The notes: generated by a model not told the origin, from the letters alone. A stretch of DNA of 64,000 nt from Desulfosporosinus hippei DSM 8344 (GCF_900100785.1 NZ_FNCP01000020.1:28422-92421); one strand, 5' to 3'; shown: positions 15,937 through 25,254, numbered from the stretch's first letter. Program-made: numbers and translations.

Positions 15937-17127
15937 TTAACCAAAAATCCGCTTAAATTCTTTTACCGTATAATCATTTACTTTTTTATTTTCTCTGCCC
16001 AAAGCTACAAGAATTTCATAACACCCAGCTTTATCAGCCAGAACCTTCAGGTCTACATTAGGCCCCACAACTTCCGCATACTTGGCATTTGCTAAAACAT
16101 CCGCTGGGACATCGGTCACATCAATGGTTGAAGCATCCAGGGATATTTTTCCCATCACGGGAGTCCTGTAACCATCGATGCACATGTACACCCCTTTTGG
16201 ATCGCTATCAAGCTCACTTAACGTTCTTAAGTAACCGTCCTTATACCCAATATGCACCAGAGCCATCTTCGTATCTCTTTTAGTTACAAATGCCCCTCCA
16301 TATCCCACGGTTTGTCCTTTCGGAATCTTCTTGATCTGAGATATTTTGGCGTAAATTTCTATAGTGTGCTTTGCTTCAGGTGAGATAGGATGAGACGCAT
16401 TGGGCGCTCCCCCCACCAATCCAATCCCTGGTCGGATCATATCAAAGTTTACTTGTTGATTGTCCAACAATATAACGCTATCAGTGCAGGCAAAGGTAAT
16501 TGGCGCTTTGGGAAGTTTGGCCAGATAGTTTTTCAGGATCTCAATTTGCTTATGGCAATTAGTGAAATCATTTCCTTTGATATCATAAAAGTGACTCATG
16601 TAAAAATGCACTTCGAGATCGGAAAGGTATTCGTTATAATTATTGCTTAAAATTTCGATCTCATCATCAAGTAAGCCAAGGCGGTTCATATGAGTATCAA
16701 GATGGATGATTACTGAGCCTTTCCCATTGTCTCGGCAAAATTCATTCCATCTAGACAGTTGCTCTAAACAATTCACACAAGGAATAATGTTATATTCTTT
16801 GAAGTATTGTTCTTCATTGCTAAGAATTCCAGCCAGAGTATATATTTGGGCATCCTTTTGAGGCAAGATTTCTCTTAAGCTTATCGCCTCATAGAGTTCG
16901 GCAACAAAGAAATACCTCGCGCCGACATTGTATAAAGCCGGAGCCACATCAATCATTTGCAGTCCATGAACTTCTGCTTTTAAGACGGCGGCACAAATAG
17001 AATTGGTTTTCTCCGCCTTATTCTTAAATAACAGGTAATTCTGGACTACGGCATCAATGTCTCTGATGCGTACAATTGGCTTGAAACCAAATGCTTGATC
17101 CGGAATAGCTCTAAAGGAATCAGTCAT
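15937..17127 (-). CDS. alr: Alanine racemase family protein
   Basis: This 396-residue fold-type III PLP enzyme interconverts L- and D-alanine for peptidoglycan, or acts on a related amino acid. The PLP lysine is Lys50 in CAAVLKAEVHG. The catalytic tyrosine is Tyr276 in GQTVGYGGAF. The PLP-binding arginine and glycines are in MIRPGIGLVGG, and MGKISLDASTIDVTDV replaces the usual M-D-Q segment. Usual Alr proteins have A-V-V-K-A-N-A-Y-G-H-G, so the active-site loop is divergent (A-E-V-H-G-L). A racemase for another amino acid (serine or a broad-spectrum type) is therefore possible. It sits alone among accessory genes, which suggests a second, non-housekeeping copy. Confidence 0.85.
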   Translation of the reverse strand: MTDSFRAIPDQAFGFKPIVRIRDIDAVVQNYLLFKNKAEKTNSICAAVLKAEVHGLQMIDVAPALYNVGARYFFVAELYEAISLREILPQKDAQIYTLAGILSNEEQYFKEYNIIPCVNCLEQLSRWNEFCRDNGKGSVIIHLDTHMNRLGLLDDEIEILSNNYNEYLSDLEVHFYMSHFYDIKGNDFTNCHKQIEILKNYLAKLPKAPITFACTDSVILLDNQQVNFDMIRPGIGLVGGAPNASHPISPEAKHTIEIYAKISQIKKIPKGQTVGYGGAFVTKRDTKMALVHIGYKDGYLRTLSELDSDPKGVYMCIDGYRTPVMGKISLDASTIDVTDVPADVLANAKYAEVVGPNVDLKVLADKAGCYEILVALGRENKKVNDYTVKEFKRIFG

Positions 17128-17367
17128 TTTTCATATCTCTCTTCTCTTTTGGGTGGCTTTTTCTTAAAACTTGTTTTCACCCTGTCTATATACAGTACAC
17201 CATTTCATAAGCAAGATATAGTACCCTTCAGTTTGGTAATGATGTTTTTATGTTTCATAATCCGTAACTACTCTTTCATCTCTTACCTTGGTAACGAATT
17301 CCGAAATCTTCAAATGGGCATTTGAATATTTAAGCAATATTTCTTATTATTATAAACGAGGGAGTAA

Positions 17368-18147
17368 ATGAATGAGAAGGGATTGAAGGCATTTATGATA
17401 AATCAGCGCGAAGATTTTACTTATCGGCTTTTAATGGATGCAGGTATTAAAAAAGGGTTCCGGATACTGGATGTAGGCTGCGGTTCCGGAGATGTAACTT
17501 TATTGGCAGCAGAAATTGTGGGCGATGACGGTGAAGTAATTGGCTTTGATACAAACGAGGCAGCACTTGACATAGCTCGAAATGCCGCTGTCGAAAGGCG
17601 CATCATTAATGCTAAATTTATTAAGGCTGAAATTAGCGGGTTGCCGCAAGACATTGGGCGGTTTGATGCGATTATTGGACGCAGAGTTCTGATGTATCAA
17701 CCAGATGCAACTCACAGTGTTAAGAGTCTTCTGCCCTATCTGAAAACAAATGGGTTAGTTGTTTTTCAGGAGAGCGATTCAATAGGATCATTTAAAAATA
17801 TGTATTTACCGCTACATACACAAGCTCAAGCCTGGATTTGGGATACCGTGGCAAAAGAAGGCGGTAATGTTCATATTGGCTCAAATCTATATTGCGTATT
17901 TAAGCAGGCTGGATTAACGATTGCCCAGGTAAGGGCGGAAGCCGTTTTACAAACACCTGAAACAGGCAGCGATCTTGCGTGGGTCGTAAAGATGATGCTG
18001 CCCCGGATCATCCAATCCGGTACTGCTAATCAAAAGGAAATCGATATTGATTTATTGGAAGAAAGACTAAACGCTGAACGGCAAAATGCAGATGCAGTTT
18101 TTGTGAGGGATATGACCTTTGGTATCTGGGGAACAATGCAGGCTTGA
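17368..18147 (+). CDS. Class I SAM-dependent methyltransferase
   Basis: This 259-residue protein has a Rossmann SAM-binding domain: motif I ILDVGCGSGDVTLLAAEIVG (about residues 33-52), the acidic residue of motif II in VIGFDTN, and motif IV FDAIIGRRVLMY. It resembles the UbiE/Methyltransf_25 group. The C-terminal part probably forms the substrate site; the acceptor is unknown. GGGAG lies just before ATG 17368. A collapsed second copy of the gene lies at 10828-11043, so this locus was once duplicated. Confidence 0.88.
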   Translation: MNEKGLKAFMINQREDFTYRLLMDAGIKKGFRILDVGCGSGDVTLLAAEIVGDDGEVIGFDTNEAALDIARNAAVERRIINAKFIKAEISGLPQDIGRFDAIIGRRVLMYQPDATHSVKSLLPYLKTNGLVVFQESDSIGSFKNMYLPLHTQAQAWIWDTVAKEGGNVHIGSNLYCVFKQAGLTIAQVRAEAVLQTPETGSDLAWVVKMMLPRIIQSGTANQKEIDIDLLEERLNAERQNADAVFVRDMTFGIWGTMQA

Positions 18148-18230
18148 GCTAATTCATGATTGGCGGCATCGATAACAGACTCTATAACATACCATCGGCA
18201 GAGATAGCGACATAAGCGGCTCCTTTGGCA

Positions 18231-18312
18231 TTGTCCGTTCAGCGGAACAACCTGATCTGATGTAAGATCCCAATCCCTCAAATCCAGAACACCCTGCTGA
18301 GACGGTTCCCCT
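18231..18312 (-). pseudogene. 7TMR-DISM N-terminal fragment
   Basis: The minus strand encodes QGVLDLRDWDLTSDQVVPLN-G-Q. This is the hallmark start of the extracytoplasmic 7TMR-DISMED2 domain of membrane sensor proteins. The frame then degenerates. It is a small relic within a 415-bp non-coding stretch. On the same strand at 18375-18600 there is another open, unrecognised stretch (EEAIAKAVFVAIENTKKM), probably also debris. Confidence 0.4.
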
Positions 18313-18564
18313 TTGTGGGCTTTTTTATCCGTGGTTTTGCAAGAGCCCAAAAAGCAAAAGAAAGCAGCCGAGACTCACTGCAACAACTCCCTATCCTGCC
18401 TTGGCGGGATGGTGCACCACCGTCCCGGTTCTTTCATTTTCTTAGTATTTTCGATGGCTACAAATACGGCTTTGGCAATGGCTTCCTCCAGGCAGGCGGT
18501 GACGATTTCTTTCTGGAACCTCCTTTTCGCCGGAGCAGCACTTACCCTTATACCACCAAAAAAC

Positions 18565-19200
18565 TCACTGTATAATCGAATGGCTGTGAATAAAGAATTC
18601 TTCCTGACTTGGCTGGTATTTTTTCTCCAGGCTTTCCAAATCCTCGTCAAAGCGCCTTGCTTCTTGTTCATCTATTTCAAATACAGGACTTTGATAGTAA
18701 ACCCATTTTCTTCCGTCCAAGACATCCGGTTTGAGTTCTTTTACCATCATTGCCGCGGGATATGTCCCATTTTCATGACAGACATTGTACTTTTTGCAAC
18801 TCTTAAAACCACTGCTTACATAATTATTCGGATTTCCAAATATCACAATCACATCATAATCAAGTGCGGCCGCCTGTTCAAAGGAATACTCCATTAGTTT
18901 TTTTCCATATCCCTTTCTCTGATATTCTGGCAAAATGCAAACTGGACCGAAAGTAAGGATGTCTTTTTCTTCCCCAGACTCATCCATTAGTTTTGTTTTC
19001 GTATACATGATATTCCCGATGATCTGATTATCAACTTCAATCACCAGATCCAACTCCGTCAGAAAGTCTTTGTGGGATCGCATAACATGAACCAAATAGT
19101 GTTCATTGCACCCAGGGATATATAAATTCCAAAAAGATTTCCTTGTTATTTCTTCTACTCTCTCATAATCTGCTTCTTCTTCATTCCTAATCTCAATCAT
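18565..19200 (-). CDS. GNAT family N-acetyltransferase
   Basis: This protein of about 211 residues has the GNAT acetyl-CoA-binding signature FGPVCILPEYQRKGYGKKLM (about residues 85-104, the Q-R-K-G-Y-G pyrophosphate loop). A DVIVIFGNPNNYVSSGFKSC segment follows, typical of the YjhP/Eis-like GNAT group. The start MIEIRNEEE at 19200 is supported by AGAGGTG upstream; an in-frame codon at 19233 is less likely. The substrate is unknown. It lies downstream of the LuxR/MalT regulator gene on the same strand but with a 100-bp gap. Confidence 0.85.
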   Translation of the reverse strand: MIEIRNEEEADYERVEEITRKSFWNLYIPGCNEHYLVHVMRSHKDFLTELDLVIEVDNQIIGNIMYTKTKLMDESGEEKDILTFGPVCILPEYQRKGYGKKLMEYSFEQAAALDYDVIVIFGNPNNYVSSGFKSCKKYNVCHENGTYPAAMMVKELKPDVLDGRKWVYYQSPVFEIDEQEARRFDEDLESLEKKYQPSQEEFFIHSHSIIQ

Positions 19201-19304
19201 TTTATTCACCTCTGCTAATTTACCTAAGACCAATTTTCTGTGCTTTTTGTTACGCTATCTGCTCAGCAAATTCCTGTTTGTAGCTGCAAAATAGGGAAAG
19301 ATGA

Positions 19305-21974
19305 TCAGAGATCACCTTGTTTTAAAAGCCCCCAACGCCGAGCCTGAGCCGCTGCCTGAGTGCGGCTCCCCACCCCCAGTTTGCCGAAGATGTTTTTAAC
19401 ATGCCACTTCACAGTCCCCAGAGAGATATATAATTGCGTTGCGATCTCTTCATTGGATAGTCCCTCCGCCACCAGCCGTAAAACCTCCAACTCACGCTGG
19501 GTCAACGCCTCAATCATCACCGAAGCAGGTAGGGAGGAAATAAGCTTAGGGTCTGAGTGCTTGGACTGATCGCTAAAATACCCTAAGAGCGGGGTAAGGA
19601 ACTCCGGCTTGGCAGCCTGAACAGCGAGCAATAGTTCTCTGACCTCTGATCCTTCCCCCAGAAAAGGACGGAGGTATCCTTCCGGGGCGGCAAAGTCTAC
19701 CGCTTCTTTCATCAAGCTGATTGCTTCCTCTTGGCGGCCCCAAGCCTGTAAAACTACAGAGGAGAGAACATTTACATAAACTAGTCTGCCCTTTCTTCCT
19801 TTTGCCAGGTCAAACTGCCGGAGGTTATTTAATAACTCCCAGGCCTGCTCTAAGCGCCCTATTCTGAATAATATTCTGGCCAAAACCAGATAGAGTATTT
19901 CTTTAAAAGAGGTGATGCTGTCTGCCGGAGTCAAGGTTGAAGATTCCAGCCAGGTCATTGCCCCGGTCAAATCTCCCTGTTTTAATAATAGATGTGCCTC
20001 AAAGGCCTTATATCTATCCCAAATAATCGGGAAAGCTTGGGCATCCGTATCGGCCTTCGCTTCCTTCAGGAGATCCCAGGCAGTCTGAATATCTCCCAAA
20101 GTCCAGTAAATGAGGGCCAGGGTCTGTTCGGCATCACCGCCCAATATTCTGTTTAAGCCTAAGGGGCGGCTCGCCCTGATTCCCTGTTCCAGCAAGTCTC
20201 GGGCTTCCTCCAGGTTGTTGCCTTCGTACTGAAGAATTCCCAGGGGAATATATAACAATTCTGCCATGGGCAAAGGTTTGCCCTGACTGTCTGCATATTC
20301 CTGCAAGCCCAGCTTACACAGTTTCATGGACTCCCTGCGCTCACCCTGAATCACTAAATTCATAGTGATATCCAGCAAAGCCCCCAGACCGGTAAACATA
20401 TGCCCGGCCCGGCGCGCAGTGTCATAAGCCCTGTACAGAGTCGCGGTGGACTCCGGCATAGGGTCATTTTTCCTTTGGGCGTGACCTAGGGACAGGAGGG
20501 CTATTTCCAGGAAAAAAGGGTCTGAACCACCTAGCTTCTCGATAGCTGATAAGGCAATTTCCTTGGTCCGGGGGTCTTCCCGATAATTAGCGATCCAACC
20601 TCTCAGGGCCAATAGTCTTCCTGCCGTCAGGGGATCACTGTTTTCCTGATTTATCCCTTCCGTCCTTTGCAAGTAGTGGACTGCCTCTTCGCTTTTACCC
20701 AGTAAGAATAAAGACCAAGCTTTGTAACCCACAAATTCCGGATTAGTCTCCACCTGTTCAGCCGGCAGCAAGTTGAGCCATTCGAGAAGAGTGACCATTT
20801 CTCCCCTTTGAAAGACCTGAGCAGCTTGGGATCTTAGTAAATCGCCGGCCAAATCGTAACTCCCGGCGGCCAGAGCATATTTAATACCCTCTTCCCCTAG
20901 GCCATTGTCAGCAAACCAATGGACCGCTTGCTGCTGAAGGCAGATTTGTTCGGATTTCCTTAGCTCCGTACGGAGAAACTGGGCAAACAAGTGATGATAC
21001 CTGTACCAGCGGCCTTCACTGTCCAAAGGGATCAGAAACAAGTTAGCCTGTTCTAACTGAGCAATGATGGTTTTGGCGTTACTCTCACCGGTTAATACAT
21101 CTCCCAATTCCGCATTGAATCGATCCAGGACTGCCGTGCGGGTGAGAAAGTTCTGTATGCGAGGGTCAGTACGCTTAATAACTTCTTCCATGAGAAAATC
21201 GATAATATAACGGTGATGACCGCTAAAGCCCTTAATGAATTGGCCTGCCTGTTCCGCAGCCAATCCCCTGAGAGAGAGCGCAGCCAGTTGCAAGCCGGCA
21301 ATCCAGCCTTCGGTACGAGCTTCAAGGGCTGCAACTTCTTCATCTTTCAGCTTGACACCGGCAGAAGCTGTGAAGAAGTCCATGGACTCGTTCAGATCAA
21401 AGCGCAGATCATTCAGGCGAATTTCAGTCAGCTGGTTGCGAACCCGTAAACGCGGCAGGGAGAGTGCAGGATCTTCTCTGGTTATCATTACCAGATGCAA
21501 GCCGTAGGGATGATGATCCAATAAAGTTTGGACTGCTTGGAAAATAGTTTCGTTCTTTATCTCCTGAAAATCATCCAAAACAAGAACAAAGGGCTGGGAG
21601 GCCGCCAGGATCTCATTGAGGAGGGTAACCGCCACAGCGGGGGCCGGCAGCAGGCCTGATCCGGATAACAGCCGAGCAGTCTCTTGTCCGATTTTTAAAT
21701 CAATAGTTTGCAAAGCGGCAATTAGATACGAAAAAAACCTCACCGGGTCATTGTCCAGTTCATCCAGGGAAAGCCAGGCCTTAGCCCGGTCAAGTCCCGC
21801 AAGCCAATTTGTGACCAAGGTAGTTTTTCCATACCCCGCGGGGGCTGAGATCAAGGCAAAGGGTCTGCCCGTTAAAAGCCCTTCATCAAGTCGCTCTAAT
21901 AGCCTCTTCCGCCCAATTAACCCCGGGCAGGGTTTGGGCACATGAATTTTGGTTTTTAGCAATAGATTTGCCAA
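19305..21974 (-). CDS. MalT-type ATP-dependent LuxR transcriptional regulator
   Basis: This 889-residue STAND-class regulator has an N-terminal NTPase ([20 protein letters not shown], Walker [12 protein letters not shown] at about 44-54, Walker [12 protein letters not shown]). A long TPR-like superhelix follows (about 400-800). The C-terminal LuxR helix-turn-helix is [20 protein letters not shown] and [20 protein letters not shown]. Proteins of this type oligomerise with ATP and an inducer and activate nearby operons. The obvious candidate target is the three-gene operon at 22813-24249 just upstream on the same strand. No MalT-box was identified. Confidence 0.92.
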   Translation of the reverse strand: MANLLLKTKIHVPKPCPGLIGRKRLLERLDEGLLTGRPFALISAPAGYGKTTLVTNWLAGLDRAKAWLSLDELDNDPVRFFSYLIAALQTIDLKIGQETARLLSGSGLLPAPAVAVTLLNEILAASQPFVLVLDDFQEIKNETIFQAVQTLLDHHPYGLHLVMITREDPALSLPRLRVRNQLTEIRLNDLRFDLNESMDFFTASAGVKLKDEEVAALEARTEGWIAGLQLAALSLRGLAAEQAGQFIKGFSGHHRYIIDFLMEEVIKRTDPRIQNFLTRTAVLDRFNAELGDVLTGESNAKTIIAQLEQANLFLIPLDSEGRWYRYHHLFAQFLRTELRKSEQICLQQQAVHWFADNGLGEEGIKYALAAGSYDLAGDLLRSQAAQVFQRGEMVTLLEWLNLLPAEQVETNPEFVGYKAWSLFLLGKSEEAVHYLQRTEGINQENSDPLTAGRLLALRGWIANYREDPRTKEIALSAIEKLGGSDPFFLEIALLSLGHAQRKNDPMPESTATLYRAYDTARRAGHMFTGLGALLDITMNLVIQGERRESMKLCKLGLQEYADSQGKPLPMAELLYIPLGILQYEGNNLEEARDLLEQGIRASRPLGLNRILGGDAEQTLALIYWTLGDIQTAWDLLKEAKADTDAQAFPIIWDRYKAFEAHLLLKQGDLTGAMTWLESSTLTPADSITSFKEILYLVLARILFRIGRLEQAWELLNNLRQFDLAKGRKGRLVYVNVLSSVVLQAWGRQEEAISLMKEAVDFAAPEGYLRPFLGEGSEVRELLLAVQAAKPEFLTPLLGYFSDQSKHSDPKLISSLPASVMIEALTQRELEVLRLVAEGLSNEEIATQLYISLGTVKWHVKNIFGKLGVGSRTQAAAQARRWGLLKQGDL

Positions 21975-22317
21975 ATTAGTAGCCCCTTTACCATTCTCAA
22001 TTTACCATTCCTTCTATTCTAATATTTCTTACCAACAACCGCTTTTCCTTCACTGACTTATGATAAGGGTGAAATTTTTTCTTCCCAAAGAACCCTTGGC
22101 CGGCACCAAGGCTGGTCCAGCCAAAGCCGGGATATTTTTCTGACTAAGCAATTTAAGCCCCTAACATACTTAAAAGCGAGTAGATATCCTAGCTAAAAGA
22201 TGATCTACTCGGCTTTTTATCCATAAGTAATTAGTTCTTCAGCGAAAAGTCAGATTTTAAACAGCGAAATATTCCGCGACCCGCTCATCTCCCGGAATTC
22301 CCGGAGGAAAAGGGCCT

Positions 22318-22363
22318 GGCAGCAGGTCAAATTCGCCTGCGCCGGCGAATTTGACCTGCTGCC
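22318..22363. repeat. AAAT-N16-ATTT palindrome, copy 2 (extended arms)
   Basis: The 20-bp arms (GGCAGCAGGTCAAATTCGCC and its exact complement) enclose a 6-nt centre. The inner AAAT...ATTT span is 24 bp (22329-22352). There is no T-run, so it is not a standard terminator. Confidence 0.75.
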
Positions 22364-22440
22364 GTCATCACCGGAAGTAAACTGTTGAGCTCCATATTCT
22401 TCGAAGATCTGAATCAGCCTGCCGGTTGTGCGCCGGGATC

Positions 22441-22464
22441 AAATGGTGCACCGGTGCACCATTT
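22441..22464. repeat. AAAT-N16-ATTT palindrome, copy 3
   Basis: This is a perfect 24-bp palindrome with half-site AAATGGTGCACC. It is nearly identical to the one at 56214-56237, but the two central base pairs on each side differ in a way that keeps the symmetry. A related tail (22501-22553) follows. Confidence 0.8.
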
Positions 22465-22500
22465 GGTCTCTCGGTTTGGACAAAGATGCTTCCCTACATC

Positions 22501-22553
22501 ACCCTTGCGGGATTGCTCAAAGTCCGAGTTGGATATTAAAGCGAAAAAATCCT
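22501..22553 (+). repeat. Dispersed tail repeat next to palindrome copy 3
   Basis: The stretch (ACCCTTG, then CAAAGTCCGAGTTGG, then a purine-rich G-AAAAAATCCT end) matches 56244-56297 next to palindrome copy 5. Here about 35 bp separate palindrome and tail, against about 6 bp there. The end also resembles the complement of the 74-bp repeats (AAGACGGAA with CC shortly after). Confidence 0.65.
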
Positions 22554-22721
22554 GAGATTCCGGTTGCCTGAAAGGAAAAAGGGGAGTTGGGCAATCCCTA
22601 ATTATAGTATACGCAAAGGGGCTTCGGATGGAACAGGCAGCAAATCTATACTTTCCTAAATATTAAAGAAAACTTGGCTGGTGCCCGGAGACACTGTCTT
22701 CGCAGGTATTAGCCTTTCTTG

Positions 22722-22763
22722 CAGTATGCAACGAAAAGTTATACTTTCTGACTGTACAAAAAA
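22722..22763 (-). repeat. Terminator-associated element, copy 1
   Basis: Reading on the minus strand, the terminator T-run continues into TTGTACAGTCAGAAAGTAT and then AACTTTTCGTTGCATACT. Nearly the same sequence follows the hairpin of the RND operon at 31384-31421. It may be a small dispersed repeat or an extended termination or processing signal. Confidence 0.6.
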
Positions 22764-22781
22764 GCTGTCCAGCAGGACAGC
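22764..22781 (-). terminator. Terminator of the SRPBCC operon
   Basis: Hairpin GCTGTCC-AGCA-GGACAGC, followed on the minus strand by six T residues, 30 bp after the last stop of the operon. A classic intrinsic terminator. Confidence 0.8.
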
Positions 22782-22812
22782 CCAAACTTGTTAGCATAAC
22801 TAATTTACAGTT

Positions 22813-23019
22813 TCAACTCCGCATAGCCTTGAAGTAAAGCAGACCTATGGTCAAAAGCGTAATTACTACGGTGGCCACCCCCAGATTAATGTGAAAGTTA
22901 ATCGCCTCATCAGGTACTGCCAGAGTAGCTTTCTGAGTTTTTATCCAGAGACCGCAAATTAAGACAGCCAGTAATAATAACCCCGATAATGAAGACATTA
23001 TGATAGTAATAATTCTCAT
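22813..23019 (-). CDS. Small membrane protein (68 aa)
   Basis: Two membrane helices (SLSGLLLLAVLICGLWI and LGVATVVITLLTIGLLYFKA) are joined by a short loop. GAGGGTG precedes the ATG. The family is not recognised. It is the last gene of a three-gene operon with the 66-aa protein (31 bp gap) and the SRPBCC-like membrane protein, ending at an intrinsic terminator. Confidence 0.75.
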   Translation of the reverse strand: MRIITIIMSSLSGLLLLAVLICGLWIKTQKATLAVPDEAINFHINLGVATVVITLLTIGLLYFKAMRS

Positions 23020-23050
23020 TTTTTCACCCTCAATAATATATAGTTGTATG

Positions 23051-23251
23051 TCAATCCTGCCGTTTTACCGCCAGCAACTGTAAGCCCATATCTCTAACTC
23101 TATTTAAAATGCCGTGTAAAGCGGCTTGATCTGCAACTTCCCCTGCCAGACGGCTTTTCCCTCCGGAAAGTTGGGTGATCTCAAGTCCCGCAAACCAATC
23201 TGCCCGACGCGGATCTAGGTGTCCATTGACTATTATCTCGTAATATTCCAT
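23051..23251 (-). CDS. Conserved small protein (66 aa)
   Basis: A compact soluble protein, MEYYEIIVNGHLDPRRADWF, ending in an amphipathic DQAALHGILNRVRDMGLQLL helix. The pattern (beta strand, H-L-D-P-x-R-A-x-W-F, D-Q-A-A-L-H-G) resembles small proteins often seen near LuxR-type or SRPBCC genes. The role is unknown; a regulatory or ferredoxin-fold role is only a guess. GGAGGTGGGG lies before the ATG. Confidence 0.75.
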   Translation of the reverse strand: MEYYEIIVNGHLDPRRADWFAGLEITQLSGGKSRLAGEVADQAALHGILNRVRDMGLQLLAVKRQD

Positions 23252-23340
23252 CTGCTCATCCCCACCTCCTCAGCACCCTTTCCAAACCTTTCCACTCAGA
23301 AGAGTAATCCAGTTATGAACTCCAAATTTTATCTTCCTAT

Positions 23341-24249
23341 TTAAATGGCATTTTTATTTTGTTTATATCTTTTCGTCAAAAAGTCCCGCAGATTAAAGAG
23401 AGTCCAGAATACCAAAACTTCCAAGCAAACTCCCACCCAAATCGGCAAAGGTAAAAACCAAGTGACCAGCCAGACTACCCCTGCGGCTAATCCTGTCAGC
23501 CAGCGCTTCAAGGTTAGTCGGCGAATGAGCAAGGATAATGAAGTGACCAGAAAGGTCAGAGCAGTCAGCACATAGATTGCAACTTCGATGTTTTGCCTGG
23601 CCATTGGTTCGCCTTGCTTTTCTACCCTGCCCTTTACCCCCTGCAAAATTTCCCGGACTGCCAGATAGTCGGTGAATTCTGTGAATAAATCCAGAGCAAG
23701 TAAGCCCGGCTCTGTCCAATGAAATGACCAACGAATACGGCTGATTAAGCGAGTCTGCTTTTCATCTATAGGATATAATGCCCAGAGGAAACTACCCTTT
23801 TGATTCGTTCCCGTCCAAATCAGGTATTGGTTGGGTTCAATAGCATAAAAGACCATACGGGCTACCGAACTAATTGGCACCTCATCTCCAATTTTAAATT
23901 CTTGAAACTCAGGCAAGATGCTGTCGGCACTGCGAATCCCTCGCGGACTTCCGAGGTTTTCCACAATATCATAGCCATAATACCCGGCCCTGCCATAACC
24001 CATCTGCAGCAGCCAAGGCCAGATTTCCTCCGGCGTACCTGAGATGGTAATCCCCCGAGTCGCGAAGAATTCCGGCTGGGGGTCTAAGTGATCTCCCGGC
24101 ATGGCCTGATTCAATTCTAATTCCGTTGCACCCCAATTAAGCTGATAAGGGCGTGCCCAAAGCATATACGCAGACATTACCAGGGCAATCAGAACTAAGA
24201 CTGCCAGAACCTTCTTCAATAGTTTGGCTAAAGAAAACACTAATTTCAC
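23341..24249 (-). CDS. SRPBCC-like membrane protein
   Basis: This 302-residue protein starts with a membrane segment (VLAVLVLIALVMSAYML). A central SRPBCC/START-like domain follows (about 50-210; ITISGTPEEIWPWLLQMGYG, RAGYYGYD, NQYLIWTGTNQKGSFLWAL). Three or more C-terminal helices end it (VLTALTFLVTSLSLLI, LAAGVVWLVTWFLPLPIW). SRPBCC cups bind hydrophobic ligands, and membrane-bound ones of this type are uncharacterised. It is the first gene of the 22.8-24.2 kb operon, with the MalT-type regulator 840 bp beyond the operon's end. The pairing suggests a regulated envelope or lipid-response function, an inference only. Confidence 0.75.
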   Translation of the reverse strand: MKLVFSLAKLLKKVLAVLVLIALVMSAYMLWARPYQLNWGATELELNQAMPGDHLDPQPEFFATRGITISGTPEEIWPWLLQMGYGRAGYYGYDIVENLGSPRGIRSADSILPEFQEFKIGDEVPISSVARMVFYAIEPNQYLIWTGTNQKGSFLWALYPIDEKQTRLISRIRWSFHWTEPGLLALDLFTEFTDYLAVREILQGVKGRVEKQGEPMARQNIEVAIYVLTALTFLVTSLSLLIRRLTLKRWLTGLAAGVVWLVTWFLPLPIWVGVCLEVLVFWTLFNLRDFLTKRYKQNKNAI

Positions 24250-24376
24250 CTCATATCCCCATTTTTATTTATACACTTTTTAAACCCTTAAGAACCCTCT
24301 CGAAAGTAGGGTTTGCGATGATCCGAGAGTAGGGATTGGCAGGGGTCAGGGGGCAACTCCGGTTATAAAACTGTTA

Positions 24377-24414
24377 AAATGCCGGAGCCAAGATTTCTCT
24401 TGGCTCCGGCATTT
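24377..24414 (-). terminator. Strong intrinsic terminator-like hairpin
   Basis: Perfect 17-bp arms (AAATGCCGGAGCCAAGA and complement) around TTTC, followed on the minus strand by TTTTAACAG. It lies 85 bp past the stop of the gene at 24500 and probably ends that transcript. Confidence 0.75.
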
Positions 24415-24499
24415 CAACACAACAGCGTTCACTGCTTAAGGCTTCGCTTCTATCCTTTTTATTTTCAACGACAACCGCAATATATGGAATAAAATCCCC

Positions 24500-25201
24500 T
24501 TAAATCTTACTCCATATATTTTCATAGAGATTCGTAACGGTCAACTGCAGCGTACCTTTTTCATTTAATGAGATTTCCTTGTTTTCATAAGCTTCAGAGG
24601 GGAATACATAGAAACTAAAGTGATCTCCGTCTTGATAGTGTAATCCACTTGTTGCCTTTTCTGAACAATTGTAGACTTTGCCATTGTATTCTGCGGTCAT
24701 TTTTGCAGTCATATGACTGGCAAAGGTATTATTATCAATTGTGGCATGCCTAACCCCTGAAATTAATGTAGCCTTGTTTAAGGAATACTGGCCACTAGCC
24801 CTGAAACCTATGCTGTAACCTCCGGAATTTATGTTGCCTACATTAATTACATTACTGACGTATATCCTGTGGGTGCCGTCATTGTATAAATCTTTGCCAA
24901 CATTACTCTCTAAATCTGAAAGATCAACGGAGATCGAATGGTTTCCCTCAATAAGATGACCGTTGGAATTGGTATAGTCATTTGCACTATAGGCAATGTA
25001 AGAAATACCATTCCTCCATAGTCCCATTAAGCCTGTTGACCATAGAGTTGTTAAAACTATGACGATGGCTAAAACGGTGGTGTAAAGTATAATTTCAAGT
25101 TTGCGATTCGTTCTCAAATACCTTGATACCTTCAACGATAGCTCTAACCAGATAATGAATATCAGACATGCTGCTATCACAAACAGAGTTGTTTTAAGCA
25201 T
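24500..25201 (-). CDS. Hypothetical membrane protein (233 aa)
   Basis: Two N-terminal membrane helices (TLFVIAACLIFIIWLELSL and LEIILYTTVLAIVIVLTTLW) are followed by an extracytoplasmic beta-rich domain of about 170 residues (HSISVDLSDLESNVGKDLYN, YSIGFRASGQYSLN). GAGGCTGAA precedes the ATG. The family is not recognised. The gene at 25255 lies 53 bp upstream on the same strand and has a similar plan (TM plus extracytoplasmic domain), so the two probably form an operon with related envelope roles. Confidence 0.7.
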   Translation of the reverse strand: MLKTTLFVIAACLIFIIWLELSLKVSRYLRTNRKLEIILYTTVLAIVIVLTTLWSTGLMGLWRNGISYIAYSANDYTNSNGHLIEGNHSISVDLSDLESNVGKDLYNDGTHRIYVSNVINVGNINSGGYSIGFRASGQYSLNKATLISGVRHATIDNNTFASHMTAKMTAEYNGKVYNCSEKATSGLHYQDGDHFSFYVFPSEAYENKEISLNEKGTLQLTVTNLYENIWSKI

Positions 25202-25254
25202 TTCAGCCTCCTCATATTAACCTTACATTCAATAACACTTTGGATCCATATCTA

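Larger units (their letters stand above)
21975..22812. other. Long intergenic region with palindromes and repeats
   Basis: No gene was found in 840 bp. It contains two AAAT-N16-ATTT palindromes exactly 112 bp apart (22329 and 22441), the repeated tail at 22501-22553, a roughly 40-bp terminator-associated element (22722-22763) and the terminator at 22764-22781. Confidence 0.6.

Noticed and set aside
18313..18897. A plus-strand open frame overlapping the GNAT gene.
   Set aside because: The minus-strand GNAT has the conserved acetyl-CoA motif and a good start, while the plus frame has no recognisable domain.
24377..24414. The AAAT...ATTT hairpin was considered as a sixth member of the 24-bp palindrome family.
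   Set aside because: It spans 38 bp, has a 4-nt loop and T residues, and is placed as an ordinary terminator; its length does not fit the family.
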